Source of the DNA: Burkholderiales bacterium 8X
GTDB lineage: Bacteria > Pseudomonadota > Gammaproteobacteria > Burkholderiales > Burkholderiaceae_C
Assembly (NCBI GenBank): GCA_902506565.1
Contig: LR732703.1
Location: 2,742,425-2,806,424, forward strand
Length of the DNA stretch: 64,000 bases
Direction of reading: 5' to 3'
A model generated the notes under the pieces. It was not told the DNA's origin, made no database searches, and worked only from the letters and a program-made list of their open reading frames with translations. Within the stretch, counting starts at the first letter, position 1, and every line of letters begins with the position of its first letter. Shown one piece after another: positions 23,540 to 32,766 of the stretch. Position numbers and translations under genes: made by a program.

Positions 23540-24925
23540 TCAGCGCTCGCTCGCTGCTTCCTTCAAGGCGTCGAGGAAGGCGCGGCGCCACCAATGCACG
23601 TCGTTCTTGCGCACCCGTTCGAGCAGCGCCTGGTGCCGGTCCTTGCGCTCTTTCAAGGGCATGCGCAAGGCCTGCTGGATGGTCTCGCCGGTACCGTGGG
23701 TGTCGTACGGATTCACCAGCAGCGCTTCCTTGAGCTGCTCGGCCGCGCCGGCGAATCGGGACAGCACGAGCACGCCCGGATCCTCCGGATTCTGGGCCGC
23801 CACGTATTCCTTCGCGACCAGGTTCATGCCGTCGCGTAGCGGCGTGACGAGCCCGACCGCGGTCGCGCGGCACAAGCCGGGTACCCGCTTTCGCGCGACC
23901 ATGCGGTGGATGTAGCGCACCGGCATCCAGTCCAGCTCGCCGTAGTCGCCGTTGATGGCGCCGCAGAGCGATTCGAGCTCGCGCCGGATGTCGGCATAGG
24001 CGTCCACCGATTCGCGCGTCGGCGAGGCGATCTGGATCAGGGTCGCGCTTCGGCGGTTCTCGGGATAGTTGGCGAGCAGTTCGCGGAAGGCCCGGACCCG
24101 ATGCGGGATGCCCTTCGAATAGTCGAGCCGGTCGATGCCGAGCAACAGGCGCCGGCTTGAATATTCGCGCTTCATGGTCTCGTACATGTCGCGCGATTCC
24201 TTGCCCTGCAGCAGCGACTGGAACTCGTCGACATCGATGCCGATCGGGAAGGCGCTGCAACGCACGGTCTGCCCATAGGCGCGATACAGGTCGCGGCCGA
24301 TGGCCTGGCCGCGCGCCTCGTTGCGAACGTACTGCTCGAAGTGCTGCACGTCCTGCTCGGCCTGGAAGCCGATCAGGTCGTAGGAGAACAACGAGCGCAT
24401 CAACCATTCGTGCTGCGGTATCGCGGCCATGATGATGTGCGGCGGCAGCGGAATGTGCAGGAAGAAGCCGATGCGCTGCTGGCAGCCCATGGCCCGCAGC
24501 TCGGCCGCCAGCGGAATCAGGTGGTAGTCGTGTATCCAGATGATGTCGTCCGGGCGTAGCAGCGGCAGCAACTTGCGCGCGAAGAGCTGGTTGACCCGCC
24601 GGTAGCCGCCGATGAAGCTGGCCTCGAAGTTGGCCAGGTCGAGCCGATCGTGGAACACCGGCCACAGGACGTCGTTGCTGTAGCCGAGGTAGTAGCTGTC
24701 GTGGTCCTCGCGCGAGAGGTCGAGCGTGGCGAGCGTGACCTTGCCGGCCTGCTGCCGGTGCACTTCGCCTTCGCCGCTCGACCCATCCTCGACCACGGTT
24801 CCGCTCCAGCCGAACCAGAGGCCGCCGCTTTGCTGCAGGCTTTCGCCGACCGCCACCGCAAGGCCGCCGGCCGCCGGCTTGCGCGGATCGGCGATCCGGT
24901 TCGAGATGACGACCAAGCGGCTCAT
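23540..24925 (-). CDS. otsA: Trehalose-6-phosphate synthase OtsA
   Basis: This 461-residue GT20 enzyme would join UDP-glucose and glucose-6-phosphate to give trehalose-6-phosphate. Motifs: SRLVVISNRIADP, GGLAVAVGESL, WIHDYHLIPLA, LGIDRLDYSKGIPHRVRAF (phosphate binding), and the C-terminal TPLRDGMNLVAKEYVAAQ with EDPGVLVLSRFAGAA. ATG 24923-24925 overlaps the otsB stop (ATGA), so the phosphatase is translated first. Confidence 0.97.
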   Translation of the reverse strand: MSRLVVISNRIADPRKPAAGGLAVAVGESLQQSGGLWFGWSGTVVEDGSSGEGEVHRQQAGKVTLATLDLSREDHDSYYLGYSNDVLWPVFHDRLDLANFEASFIGGYRRVNQLFARKLLPLLRPDDIIWIHDYHLIPLAAELRAMGCQQRIGFFLHIPLPPHIIMAAIPQHEWLMRSLFSYDLIGFQAEQDVQHFEQYVRNEARGQAIGRDLYRAYGQTVRCSAFPIGIDVDEFQSLLQGKESRDMYETMKREYSSRRLLLGIDRLDYSKGIPHRVRAFRELLANYPENRRSATLIQIASPTRESVDAYADIRRELESLCGAINGDYGELDWMPVRYIHRMVARKRVPGLCRATAVGLVTPLRDGMNLVAKEYVAAQNPEDPGVLVLSRFAGAAEQLKEALLVNPYDTHGTGETIQQALRMPLKERKDRHQALLERVRKNDVHWWRRAFLDALKEAASER

Positions 24926-25707
24926 GCCTGGCCCCGGTCGGGGTCCTGACCGGTCGAAGGGTGTTGCTTCTTACCGGAGCCTGCCAGCAGGTCGCGCGCC
25001 TCGACCAGCCATTCGAAGACCGCGCGGGGCGAGTCGAGCCGGTGCAGCGCCTGGCTCGGCCCGGCACCCACCTTGATGGCGATGCCGCCGCGGGGCTGCA
25101 CCACGGCGAAACCGGTCTCGTCGGTGGTGTCGTCGCCGGCGAACACCGGCACGCGGCCGACGAAGGGCTCTTCTTGCAGGAAGGCGTCGATCGCGATGCC
25201 CTTGTTGATGCCGGCAGGTTTCACCTCGAACACGAACTTGCCGTGCAGCAGCTCGAACTGCGGCTGGTTGCCGATGACTCTCAGCATCGCGTCGCGGCAG
25301 ACTTCCTCGAGCTGGTGGGCCATGCGGTAGTGGAGGGCGACGGCGGCGTGCTTTCGCTCGACCAGCAGACCCTCGTGCACCCGCGCCAATTCGTTGGCGG
25401 CTTCGAGCACCAGCGTCAGGTCGGGTGCGCGCTGTTCCTGCATGTGGCCCTTGGCATCCCGGCGTTGTACGCCGTGCTCGCCGGCGGCCGGCAGGCGCAA
25501 CGGTGCGAGGAAGCGGTCGAGTACATCGATCTGCCGGCCCGACACCACCGCCAGCGCACCGCCGAGCAGGTCATGCAGGTCGCCCAACAACGCCACCATG
25601 GCGGAGGGCACCTCGATGGCCTCGGGCGTTTCGGCGAGCGCCACCAGGGTGCCGTCGAAATCGAGGAAAAGCGCCGCGTCGCGGGTGAGCTGGGGAGGTA
25701 TCTGCAT
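24922..25707 (-). CDS. otsB: Trehalose-6-phosphate phosphatase OtsB
   Basis: This 261-residue HAD-family phosphatase removes phosphate from trehalose-6-phosphate. The nucleophile motif is FLDFDGTLV near residue 15. SGR follows (AVVSGRQIDVLDRFL), then GEHGVQRRD, FEVKPAGINKGIAI, and the acidic motif FAGDDTTDETGF. The start MQIPPQLTRDAALFLDFDG fits the family; upstream in-frame codons look non-coding. It lies 52 bases after cca. Confidence 0.96.
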   Translation of the reverse strand: MQIPPQLTRDAALFLDFDGTLVALAETPEAIEVPSAMVALLGDLHDLLGGALAVVSGRQIDVLDRFLAPLRLPAAGEHGVQRRDAKGHMQEQRAPDLTLVLEAANELARVHEGLLVERKHAAVALHYRMAHQLEEVCRDAMLRVIGNQPQFELLHGKFVFEVKPAGINKGIAIDAFLQEEPFVGRVPVFAGDDTTDETGFAVVQPRGGIAIKVGAGPSQALHRLDSPRAVFEWLVEARDLLAGSGKKQHPSTGQDPDRGQA

Positions 25708-25759
25708 GCCGAAGGACCTTAGCAGAGCACCGTCCGGCGAAACGTCGGCCAAAGCCGGG

Positions 25760-27022
25760 TTAGCGAGCGAGGGCGTCGGCAATGGCAGCGGTACGAGCCT
25801 GGCCGATCGCCTCGGCGATCCTGGGCCCCTCGGCACCGCCCGCGATGGCTGCAGCGGCGATCGGTGCGGTATCGACCGCGAGCGCGGCCGCCAGCGCGGC
25901 CGCGAGCCGTGGCCGCTGCGGGTAGGGCGCGTCCTCCAGCCCCAGGCGTCCGCGCGCGTCGCATTCGCAGGCAAGGAGGGCTTCTGCGAACCGCGCCGGC
26001 CGCCGGATCGCATCGCAGCGCAGCAAGAGCCTCATGACAGCCGTTGGGTTGAGGTCGCCGCTGCGATGGATGTTGCCGTGCTCGCGAGCCACCACGTCCG
26101 CCAGCTCGCGGATCTCGACCGGTACCCGCCAGCGCTCGCAGACCTTGGCCAGCAGCCGGGCGCTGCGCTGCTCGTGACCGATGTGGCGCGGCAGCACGGC
26201 AGGGTCGGTGGTTCCCTTGCCGAGGTCGTGTACCAGGCAGGCGAATCGCACCGGAAGCGAGGCGCCGAGCCGCGCTGCCAGGTCGAGCACCATCATCAGG
26301 TGAACACCGGTATCGATTTCGGGATGGTGCGCGGCAGGTTGAGGGATGCCCCAGAGCCGCTCGACCTCGGGCAGCAGCACGGCCAACGCGCCGCAGGCCC
26401 GGAGCACCTCGAACATCCGCGACGGCCGGGCTTCCATCAGGCCGCGAGCCAGTTCCTGCCAGACCCGCTCGGGCACCAGCGCGTCGACCTCGCCGGCCTC
26501 GACCATTTCGCGCATCAGGACCATCGTGTCGGCAGCGACCTCGAAATCGACGAAGCGAGCGGCGAAGCGGGCGATGCGAAGAATGCGGACCGGGTCCTCG
26601 CGGAAGGCGTCGGTGACGTGCCGCAGCCGTCGTGCCTTCAGATCGGCTTGGCCACCGAAGGGGTCGACCAGGGCCGTCGGATCGGGGCGCCAGTGCGACG
26701 GGTCACCGACCTGCTCCTGCGGTAGCGCCATGGCGTTGATCGTGAGGTCGCGCCGGCCCAGGTCCTCTTCCAGCGTGACCTCGGGCGATGCATGAACCAC
26801 GAAGCCGCGGTAGCCCGGTCCGCTCTTGCGCTCGGTGCGGGCGAGGGCGTATTCCTCCCGGGTGCGCGGATGCAGAAACACCGGGAAGTCGCGGCCGACC
26901 GGCAGGAAGCCCAGCTGCTGCATCTGCTCCGGCGTGGCGCCCACCACCACCCAGTCCCGATCGCCACCGGAGCGGCCGAGCAGCGCATCGCGGATCGCGC
27001 CGCCGACGAGGTAGGTTTGCAT
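25760..27022 (-). CDS. cca: Multifunctional CCA tRNA nucleotidyltransferase
   Basis: The 420-residue enzyme adds or repairs the 3'-CCA of tRNAs. The N-terminal nucleotidyltransferase motif is YLVGGAIRDALLG followed by DRDWVVVG. The basic motif RRDLTINAMAL and template helix EDPVRILRIARFAARF are present. A C-terminal HD domain (FACLVHDLGKGTTD, AREHGNIHR) marks the long gammaproteobacterial/betaproteobacterial form with extra phosphatase and phosphodiesterase activity. Confidence 0.96.
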   Translation of the reverse strand: MQTYLVGGAIRDALLGRSGGDRDWVVVGATPEQMQQLGFLPVGRDFPVFLHPRTREEYALARTERKSGPGYRGFVVHASPEVTLEEDLGRRDLTINAMALPQEQVGDPSHWRPDPTALVDPFGGQADLKARRLRHVTDAFREDPVRILRIARFAARFVDFEVAADTMVLMREMVEAGEVDALVPERVWQELARGLMEARPSRMFEVLRACGALAVLLPEVERLWGIPQPAAHHPEIDTGVHLMMVLDLAARLGASLPVRFACLVHDLGKGTTDPAVLPRHIGHEQRSARLLAKVCERWRVPVEIRELADVVAREHGNIHRSGDLNPTAVMRLLLRCDAIRRPARFAEALLACECDARGRLGLEDAPYPQRPRLAAALAAALAVDTAPIAAAAIAGGAEGPRIAEAIGQARTAAIADALAR

Positions 27023-27110
27023 GGCGTTCGAGTCTAGTGCGCGCCGCCGAGTCGATCGGAGGCATCGAGCGCACCGCCAGAGCCGGGCGGCCGCCCTGCC
27101 CGAGCGAACG

Positions 27111-27800
27111 CTACGAGCGCGGCGCTTCTCGGTACGGTTCCTCGAAGTCGAGGAAGATCTTCTCGGCCAGGGCGTCGTCGATCCAGGCCTTGACGCCGGG
27201 CAGGGCCTGCACCCGTTCGATATAAGCCGTCACGTCGCCCGGCACCGGCAGCGCGTAGGTCTTGATGCGGGTGCCGACCGGTGCGAAGTAGGCATCGGCG
27301 ATGCCGAACTCGCCGAACAGCATCGGCCCGCCCGAACTCCGGAGCAGTTCGCGAAAGAGCTGGACGATGCGATCGACCTCGGCCCGGAGCGCAGCGCTGT
27401 CGCGCATCAACAAGCGGCCCTGAGCGCTCAGGTCCGCCTCGATGTTCATGCCGCAAGCATTGCGAAGCGTGCCGAAGCCGGCATGCATTTCGGCGCACGC
27501 ACTGCGGGCGCGGGCTCGACGAGCCCGGTCCTCGGGCCAGAGCTTCAGGTCGGGGAAACTCTCCGCAAGGTATTCGCAGATGGCCAGCGTGTCGTAGACG
27601 ACGATCTCGCCATCCTGCAGCACGGGCACCTTGCCGGCCGGGTTGATCGCCATCACGGCTTGCTTGAAGTTGGAGCCCGCATCGAACGAATCGAAGCGCA
27701 CCATGACTTCCTCGAACGGGATGCCGGCCTGCTTCATCAGCACCCAGGGGCGCATCGACCAGGACGAGTAGTTCTTGTTGCCGACGTAGAGCTTGAGCAT
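27111..27800 (-). CDS. Glutathione S-transferase family protein
   Basis: This 229-residue protein has a thioredoxin-like N-terminus (LKLYVGNKNYSSWSMRPWVLMKQ), the cis-proline region NPAGKVPVLQDG, the glutathione-binding DTLAICEYLAE, and a helical C-terminal domain. The SSWSMRPW segment, with serine as the likely catalytic residue, resembles maleylacetoacetate-isomerase/zeta-type and related bacterial GSTs. The substrate is unknown. Confidence 0.9.
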   Translation of the reverse strand: MLKLYVGNKNYSSWSMRPWVLMKQAGIPFEEVMVRFDSFDAGSNFKQAVMAINPAGKVPVLQDGEIVVYDTLAICEYLAESFPDLKLWPEDRARRARARSACAEMHAGFGTLRNACGMNIEADLSAQGRLLMRDSAALRAEVDRIVQLFRELLRSSGGPMLFGEFGIADAYFAPVGTRIKTYALPVPGDVTAYIERVQALPGVKAWIDDALAEKIFLDFEEPYREAPRS

Positions 27801-27887
27801 GGCCGTACCTTCCAGAAGACGTGCGAGGCGGTCGATGCTAGCGAAGACCGGCGATCGATTGATGTCGAATCGCCGCGCGATTGATGC

Positions 27888-28439
27888 TCAGCGGCGCGGA
27901 TCGTCGTCGCTCGCGGTCGAATCGGAGCCGTCGATGGCGCGGGGCGCCCCGACGAAGCGCTCGATGAGGTTCACCAGCTGCGGCACGAGCGAGAACACGG
28001 CCAGCGCCAGCAGCGAGCTGAGCACGGCGGTCACCTCGCGGCCGAGGCCGCACGCCATGCCGATGGCGGCGGTCATCCACAGCCCGGCTGCGGTGGTGAG
28101 GCCATGGACCTGCTGCTCGTCCTTGCCCTGCTTCAGGATGGTGCCGGCACACAGGAAGCCGACGCCGGCGATCAGGCCCTGGATCACCCGGCTCATGTCG
28201 CCGATCTCGGTGCCGCTTTGCTGCGGCACGAGCACGAAGAGCGCCGAGCCGATGGCGACCAGCATGTGGGTGCGAACGCCGGCGGCCTTGCCCTTCTGCT
28301 CGCGCTCGAAGCCGAGCGCGAAGCCGAGCACCGCGGCGAGGAGGAGGCGGATGACGATGCGGATCAGCTGCTGCGCGTCGCTCACGTCCGAGAACTCGGA
28401 GGCGGCGGCAGCGGTGACATCGTTCCACCAGGAGGACAT
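27888..28439 (-). CDS. MgtC/SapB family membrane protein
   Basis: The product has 183 residues. It shows the MgtC/SapB signature: RLLLAAVLGFALGFEREQKGKAAGVRTHMLVAIGSALFVL, then IQGLIAGVGFLCAGTIL and GLTTAAGLWMTAAIGMACG, with four or five membrane segments. Family members affect magnesium homeostasis and intracellular survival in some pathogens; here the role is unknown. The ATG overlaps the stop of the transglycosylase gene. Confidence 0.9.
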   Translation of the reverse strand: MSSWWNDVTAAAASEFSDVSDAQQLIRIVIRLLLAAVLGFALGFEREQKGKAAGVRTHMLVAIGSALFVLVPQQSGTEIGDMSRVIQGLIAGVGFLCAGTILKQGKDEQQVHGLTTAAGLWMTAAIGMACGLGREVTAVLSSLLALAVFSLVPQLVNLIERFVGAPRAIDGSDSTASDDDPRR

Positions 28440-30466
28440 CAGGGAAGGTCCTTGTTCGGCTCCGGCACGGCGGCGTCGCGCGGCCCGACCCGGCCGAGCC
28501 GTTCCTTGAGCGACTGCGGCCGGCCGGTGATGACGGCGGCGTACATCGTGGTGTTGGCGAGCACCTTCTTCACGTAATCGCGGGTTTCGGTGAAGGGTAC
28601 GTTCTCGGCCCAGATCGCCGCCTCGATCACCGGCCCGTTGCGCCAGCTGCGCGGCCGGCCCGGGCCGGCGTTGTAGGCGGCGGCGGCCAATGGCATGGAG
28701 CCGTCGAAATCGTCCAGCGCCAGCTTGAGGTAGTTGGTGCCGATGGTGATGTTGGTCTCGCGATCGTTGATCTGGCTGGGCGTGAAGCCGGCGAGCCCGA
28801 TCTTGTTGGCAGTCCAGCGGGCGGTGGCCGGCATCACCTGCATGAGGCCCGAGGCGCCGACGCCCGAGCGCGCATCCATGATGAAGCGACTTTCTTGCCG
28901 GATCAGCCCGTAGACGTAGGCCGGATCGAGGCCGATGTCCTGGCTCTTGCGCAGCACGGTGTCGTGGAAGGGCATCGGGAAGCGCTGGTCGATGTCGATG
29001 GCGCCCTTGGTGCGCTCGCTGGTGTTGATGCAGCGGTCGTACACCTCGCGCTGGCAGGCGAGGTCGGCGGCGGCGAGCAGTTCGCGGTCGCCCATGCCGC
29101 CCTTGTCGTGCAGGTTGGTCGCGTAGTTCCACTCGCGCGTGCCCTCGCTGCGAAGGCCGATCGCGATGGCATAGAGGCCGCGGGCCAGGCCCGGGTTGTT
29201 GCGGGCGGCATCCTTTTCCTCGGGCGTGAGCGGCGCCGGACGGGTCGGCACCATCGCCTTCTGGCCCAGCTCCTCGAGCGCCAGCAGCTCGTAGAAGCCG
29301 CGCGTGCCGGCGATGCCCTCGAACAGCGCCCGGGCCTTGGCTCGGCGCTCGTCGCCGCCCTGAACGACCAGTACGCGGCCCTTCCAATACACCCAGACGG
29401 GGTCCTGCTGCTGCACTTCGCTCATGGCGTTGATGGCGGCATCGACCTCCTTCCAGTTGCCCATGCGCAAGGACGAGCGCGCCTTCCAGGCGAGCATGTC
29501 GTCGGACAGGTCGGTGAGCTTGGTCACGTTGGCGAACGCGGTCGCCGCCGAGAACGAAAGTCGGGTCGCATGCTGGCGTCCGATGGCGCCCCATACCCAG
29601 TTCTTTTCTTCGGCGGAGAGCATCGGCCCCCATTTGCCGTCGAGCTGGGTGGCCGCCATGTCCGGGTCGGCGATCGCCATCTTGACCAGTGCCAGCACCA
29701 CGATTTCCTTGCGCGACTTGGCGGCGACGAAGGCGCGGCCGGTCAGGAACTTGGCCATGCTGGCGTTCATCTCGTCGAAGAGCGGCAACGCGTCGGGCGC
29801 CGCCAATGCAACCGCGGCGCGGGCGGCCTGGGGGCGATTGGCTTCGATCGAGAGGCGTGCCTTCTTCCAGGCCTCGTTGGGCGACATCATGCGGGCGCCG
29901 ATGGCCCGCTCGGCGGCGCCGAGGCAGCCGTCGTCGAGTTCGCGCTGGGCGAGCCAATTGCGGCGGATCTCGTCGGCCTGGGCCCGCGTGACCTCGCCGT
30001 TGCGCAGGGTCTCGACGAGGATCGCGTAGCAGCGAACCTGCGGGTCGTCGTTCATGCGATAGGACGGATGCAGCGCCGCGAAGCCGTCCCAGTCGCGGCG
30101 CTGGCCGAGCAGCAGCAGCCAGTCGTTGCGAAGGCGATCTTCCTGGTAGGTGCCGGGGTATCGCGCGAAGAAGTCCTGCACTTCCTGCGGGCCGGCCTCC
30201 TGCAGGCGGGCCTTGAGTTCCCAGTAGGCGGCCCAGGGTTCGAGCGCATGGCCGCGGGCCTGCGGCAGCAAGGCGGACAGCCGGGCCTTGTCGCCGCGCT
30301 GCGCGGCTTGCTTCATCTGAAGGATCAGGTCGTCGCCGGGGCTTTGCGCCTGGACGGGTCGCGCCAGGCCTGCAGCGAGCACGGCAGCGAGGGCGAAAGA
30401 CGCGAGGGTCGAAATGCAGGGGCGGGAACCCGTGCGCCTGGATGCCAAAATGCTTGGGAACTGCAT
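28439..30466 (-). CDS. Soluble lytic murein transglycosylase
   Basis: This 675-residue periplasmic enzyme cleaves peptidoglycan glycan strands to form 1,6-anhydro ends. A signal peptide is visible (STLASFALAAVLAAGLARPVQAQ). A long helical superhelix follows. The C-terminal lysozyme-like domain has the catalytic Glu in GLIRQESRF, then ASGLMQVMPATA, NITIGTNYLKLAL and AAAAYNAGPGR. Length and architecture match Slt70. Its start lies only nine bases from the start of the divergent cyclo-ligase gene. Confidence 0.95.
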   Translation of the reverse strand: MQFPSILASRRTGSRPCISTLASFALAAVLAAGLARPVQAQSPGDDLILQMKQAAQRGDKARLSALLPQARGHALEPWAAYWELKARLQEAGPQEVQDFFARYPGTYQEDRLRNDWLLLLGQRRDWDGFAALHPSYRMNDDPQVRCYAILVETLRNGEVTRAQADEIRRNWLAQRELDDGCLGAAERAIGARMMSPNEAWKKARLSIEANRPQAARAAVALAAPDALPLFDEMNASMAKFLTGRAFVAAKSRKEIVVLALVKMAIADPDMAATQLDGKWGPMLSAEEKNWVWGAIGRQHATRLSFSAATAFANVTKLTDLSDDMLAWKARSSLRMGNWKEVDAAINAMSEVQQQDPVWVYWKGRVLVVQGGDERRAKARALFEGIAGTRGFYELLALEELGQKAMVPTRPAPLTPEEKDAARNNPGLARGLYAIAIGLRSEGTREWNYATNLHDKGGMGDRELLAAADLACQREVYDRCINTSERTKGAIDIDQRFPMPFHDTVLRKSQDIGLDPAYVYGLIRQESRFIMDARSGVGASGLMQVMPATARWTANKIGLAGFTPSQINDRETNITIGTNYLKLALDDFDGSMPLAAAAYNAGPGRPRSWRNGPVIEAAIWAENVPFTETRDYVKKVLANTTMYAAVITGRPQSLKERLGRVGPRDAAVPEPNKDLP

Positions 30467-30475
30467 CGCGAGATT

Positions 30476-31129
30476 ATGGACAAGTCCCCACCCGATTCCT
30501 CCTCCAAGACCGACCTTTCTCCCAAGGGACGGCTGCGTACCTCGCTGATCGAGCAACGGCTCGCGATGCCCGATTGGGATGCGCGCTCCGACCTGCTGCA
30601 GCGGGTGATGCGCATCTGGCTGGTGGGGCGTCCGGATGCGGTCATCGGCGCCTATTGGCCGATCAAGCGCGAATTCGATCCGCTGCCGGCGCTGCACCGC
30701 TGGAAGGAAGACGGCGAATTGCTCGACCGGCCGCAGCCCAGGCGCATCGGCCTGCCGGTGGTCGATCGCGAGCACAAGACGCTGAGCTTCCTGGCCTGGC
30801 ACCCGGGCTGCCCGATGGAAAACGATGCCTTCGACATCCCTAAGCCGAAGGACACCGAGCAGATCACGCCCACCTTGCTGTTCGTGCCCTGCCTCGGCTA
30901 CAGCGCCGGTGGCTATCGGCTCGGCTACGGCGGCGGTTTCTACGACCGGACGCTCGCGTCGCTCGAGCCGCGGCCGTTCACGGTGGGCCTCGGCTTCGCC
31001 AATGGCTTCCTGGAAGACCTGGACCCGGAGGCGCACGACCTGCCGCTCGACGCCATCCTGAACGAGAACGGCGTGGTCTGGCCGATGAACGGCGGCGGCG
31101 GGGCGGGCGGACCGACCACCCGCTGGTGA
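30476..31129 (+). CDS. 5-formyltetrahydrofolate cyclo-ligase
   Basis: This 217-residue enzyme converts 5-formyl-THF to 5,10-methenyl-THF with ATP. Family motifs: KGRLRTSLIEQRLAM, GAYWPIKREFDPLP, LLFVPCLGYSAGGYRLGYGGGFYDRTL (the ATP/folate binding core) and the DAILNENGVVWP end. ATG at 30476. The cyclo-ligase and lytic transglycosylase promoters must lie inside each other's coding sequences or the nine-base gap. Confidence 0.93.
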   Translation: MDKSPPDSSSKTDLSPKGRLRTSLIEQRLAMPDWDARSDLLQRVMRIWLVGRPDAVIGAYWPIKREFDPLPALHRWKEDGELLDRPQPRRIGLPVVDREHKTLSFLAWHPGCPMENDAFDIPKPKDTEQITPTLLFVPCLGYSAGGYRLGYGGGFYDRTLASLEPRPFTVGLGFANGFLEDLDPEAHDLPLDAILNENGVVWPMNGGGGAGGPTTRW

Positions 31130-31162
31130 GCTTGCCGGGTGGCAGGCCCGGCCAGCAGGCAA

Positions 31163-31265
31163 TCGGCAGATCGGCAAGTCGGCAAGTCGGCAAGTCGGCA
31201 AGTCGGCAAGTCGGCAAGTCGGCAAGTCGGCAAGTCGGCAGATCGGCAAGTCGGCAAGTCGGCAG
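31163..31265. repeat. 8-bp tandem repeat, 12 units plus a partial copy
   Basis: The unit TCGGCAAG is repeated head to tail. Units 1 and 10 read TCGGCAGA, and a truncated unit ends at 31265. The array fills the gap between two convergent genes (cyclo-ligase stop 31129, LysR stop 31297). An 8-bp period outside coding sequence is prone to slipped-strand changes in copy number. It has no dyad symmetry, so it does not form a hairpin by itself. Confidence 0.95.
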
Positions 31266-31296
31266 CCGGAGGCCCCAGGCCGACACCCGGGCCCCT

Positions 31297-32280
31297 CTAG
31301 TCGATGTAGTCGACGGTGTCCGGGTCCGGTACTTCGCCGATGGTTTCGCGAGTGATGGCGGCCTGCCTTTGCAGCCATTCGCAAAACGCCTTGATCTCCG
31401 GACGCAGCGCATTGCGGGCGCCGATGATCAGCCAGTAGGCCATCGGCGAATCGAGGCGATGCTGCGGCAGCACCTCGACCAGGTCGCCGTTGGCCAGGCT
31501 TTCGGCGATCAGCGAGCTGCGCGCCAGCACCACGCCCTGCCCGGTGAGCGCCGCCTGCACCATCTGGTAGGCGTAGTTGAAGTACAGCCAACGCTTGGGG
31601 TTCGCGCGCTGCAGGTCGTTGACCTCGAACCAGCGCCGCCAGGTCAACCACTCGAGGTGCGTGCGGTGCGCGTCGCCGGCCTCGATCAACGTGAAGCGGG
31701 CGATGTCGGCCGGACCCTTGATCGCAGGATTGCTCTTGATCAACCAGGGGCTCGCGACCGGCGTGAGCGTCTCGCCGAACAGCCGGATCGAACCCGCCGG
31801 CATGTTCTCGCCCGGGCCGTAGCGAAGCGCCGCGTCCACATCGGCCACCTCGAGGTCGAGCGCGGAGTCGCTGGCGTCGATCCGGATGTCGATATCGGGA
31901 TGCTCGCGCTGGAACGCCTCCAGCCGAGGTATCAGCCACATCGATGCGAATGACGCAAAAGTGGTGAGCGAGACGCTCTTGCGACCGGCGCTCTGCCGAA
32001 TCTGCCGAACCGCGCCGTCGATTCGCGGCAATGCCTGCTGCACCGCGAGCAGGAGCAGGGCACCCGCGCTGGTGAGTTCGACCGCGCGGGTATGGCGCAG
32101 GAAGAGCGGCACGCCGACCTCCTCTTCGAGCGCCTGGATCTGCCGGCTCACGGCCGATTGGGTGAGCGCCATTTCCTCGGCGGCAGCGCGGAAGTTGAGA
32201 TGGCGGGCAACCGCCTCGAATGCACGCAGCTGGCCGGCCGAGATCGGCCGGGTGCGAAGGTGGGTTTGCGAATACTGCAT
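31297..32280 (-). CDS. LysR family transcriptional regulator, GcvA-like
   Basis: The product has 327 residues. The N-terminal winged helix reads AGQLRAFEAVARHLNFRAAAEEMALTQSAVSRQIQALEEEVG. A LysR effector domain follows (VSLTTFASFASMWLIPRLEAF, DVDAALRYGPG, GVVLARSSLIAESLANGDLVEVL), similar to the GcvA branch. It is divergent from a DUF2917 gene, with a TGAT-N11-ATCA site between them. It probably controls itself and that neighbour; the effector is unknown. Confidence 0.93.
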   Translation of the reverse strand: MQYSQTHLRTRPISAGQLRAFEAVARHLNFRAAAEEMALTQSAVSRQIQALEEEVGVPLFLRHTRAVELTSAGALLLLAVQQALPRIDGAVRQIRQSAGRKSVSLTTFASFASMWLIPRLEAFQREHPDIDIRIDASDSALDLEVADVDAALRYGPGENMPAGSIRLFGETLTPVASPWLIKSNPAIKGPADIARFTLIEAGDAHRTHLEWLTWRRWFEVNDLQRANPKRWLYFNYAYQMVQAALTGQGVVLARSSLIAESLANGDLVEVLPQHRLDSPMAYWLIIGARNALRPEIKAFCEWLQRQAAITRETIGEVPDPDTVDYID

Positions 32281-32309
32281 GCGCGCTGGCCTTTTGAAGG
32301 GAGGCGGAT

Positions 32310-32328
32310 TGATGCGGAACCGGAATCA
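32310..32328. promoter_or_regulatory. Candidate LysR operator TGAT-N11-ATCA
   Basis: The intergenic region between lysR (start 32280) and the DUF2917 gene (start 32425) contains the dyad TGAT, 11 bases, ATCA. This fits the T-N11-A rule of LysR-type binding sites, with four-base arms. It lies 30 bases from the lysR start, suiting autoregulation and divergent activation. Confidence 0.55.
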
Positions 32329-32424
32329 GTAGGCTACCGCGTTTTCATTGGACCCGGGTGGTAGGCGCGCCGATGATTCATTCCCGAAGCGCGAGGTTGC
32401 GCTTCTCGAACCCAGGAGCTTTCC

Positions 32425-32766
32425 ATGTCGACCATCTGCACTGCCCCATCGCTCGCACCCCTTGCGCCGTCCCATCGCGCGGCCGCCGTGCCGCCGGCCG
32501 TGCGCCGCGGCGCGTGGCAGTTGGCGGCAGGCGAGGCCACCCGTCTCAAGGCGCGGGAGGCCAGCGTGTTGAAGGTCCGTCAGGGTCGGGTCTGGATCAC
32601 GCTCGACGCCAACCGCCAGCACGGCAGCGAGGACCTGGTCCTGGCACCCGGCGAGTCGCTGCGCATCGCTGCCGGAACGCGCCTGGTGATGGAGCCATGG
32701 GATGGCGACGGCGCAACCTACACCTTCGACGCGGTCGACGCGGTCGACGCGCTGCCGCAGCGCTGA
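32425..32766 (+). CDS. DUF2917 domain-containing protein
   Basis: The 113-residue product has the DUF2917 pattern: RRGAWQLAAGEATRLKAREASVLKVRQGRVWITLD, then DLVLAPGESLRIAAGTRLVMEPW. This is a single beta-rich domain reminiscent of a cupin-like barrel. The family function is unknown. Its divergent LysR neighbour is its likely regulator. Confidence 0.85.
   Translation: MSTICTAPSLAPLAPSHRAAAVPPAVRRGAWQLAAGEATRLKAREASVLKVRQGRVWITLDANRQHGSEDLVLAPGESLRIAAGTRLVMEPWDGDGATYTFDAVDAVDALPQR

Noticed and set aside
31163..31265. The repeat array as a CRISPR
   Set aside because: The 8-bp units are contiguous, with no spacers and no cas genes nearby.
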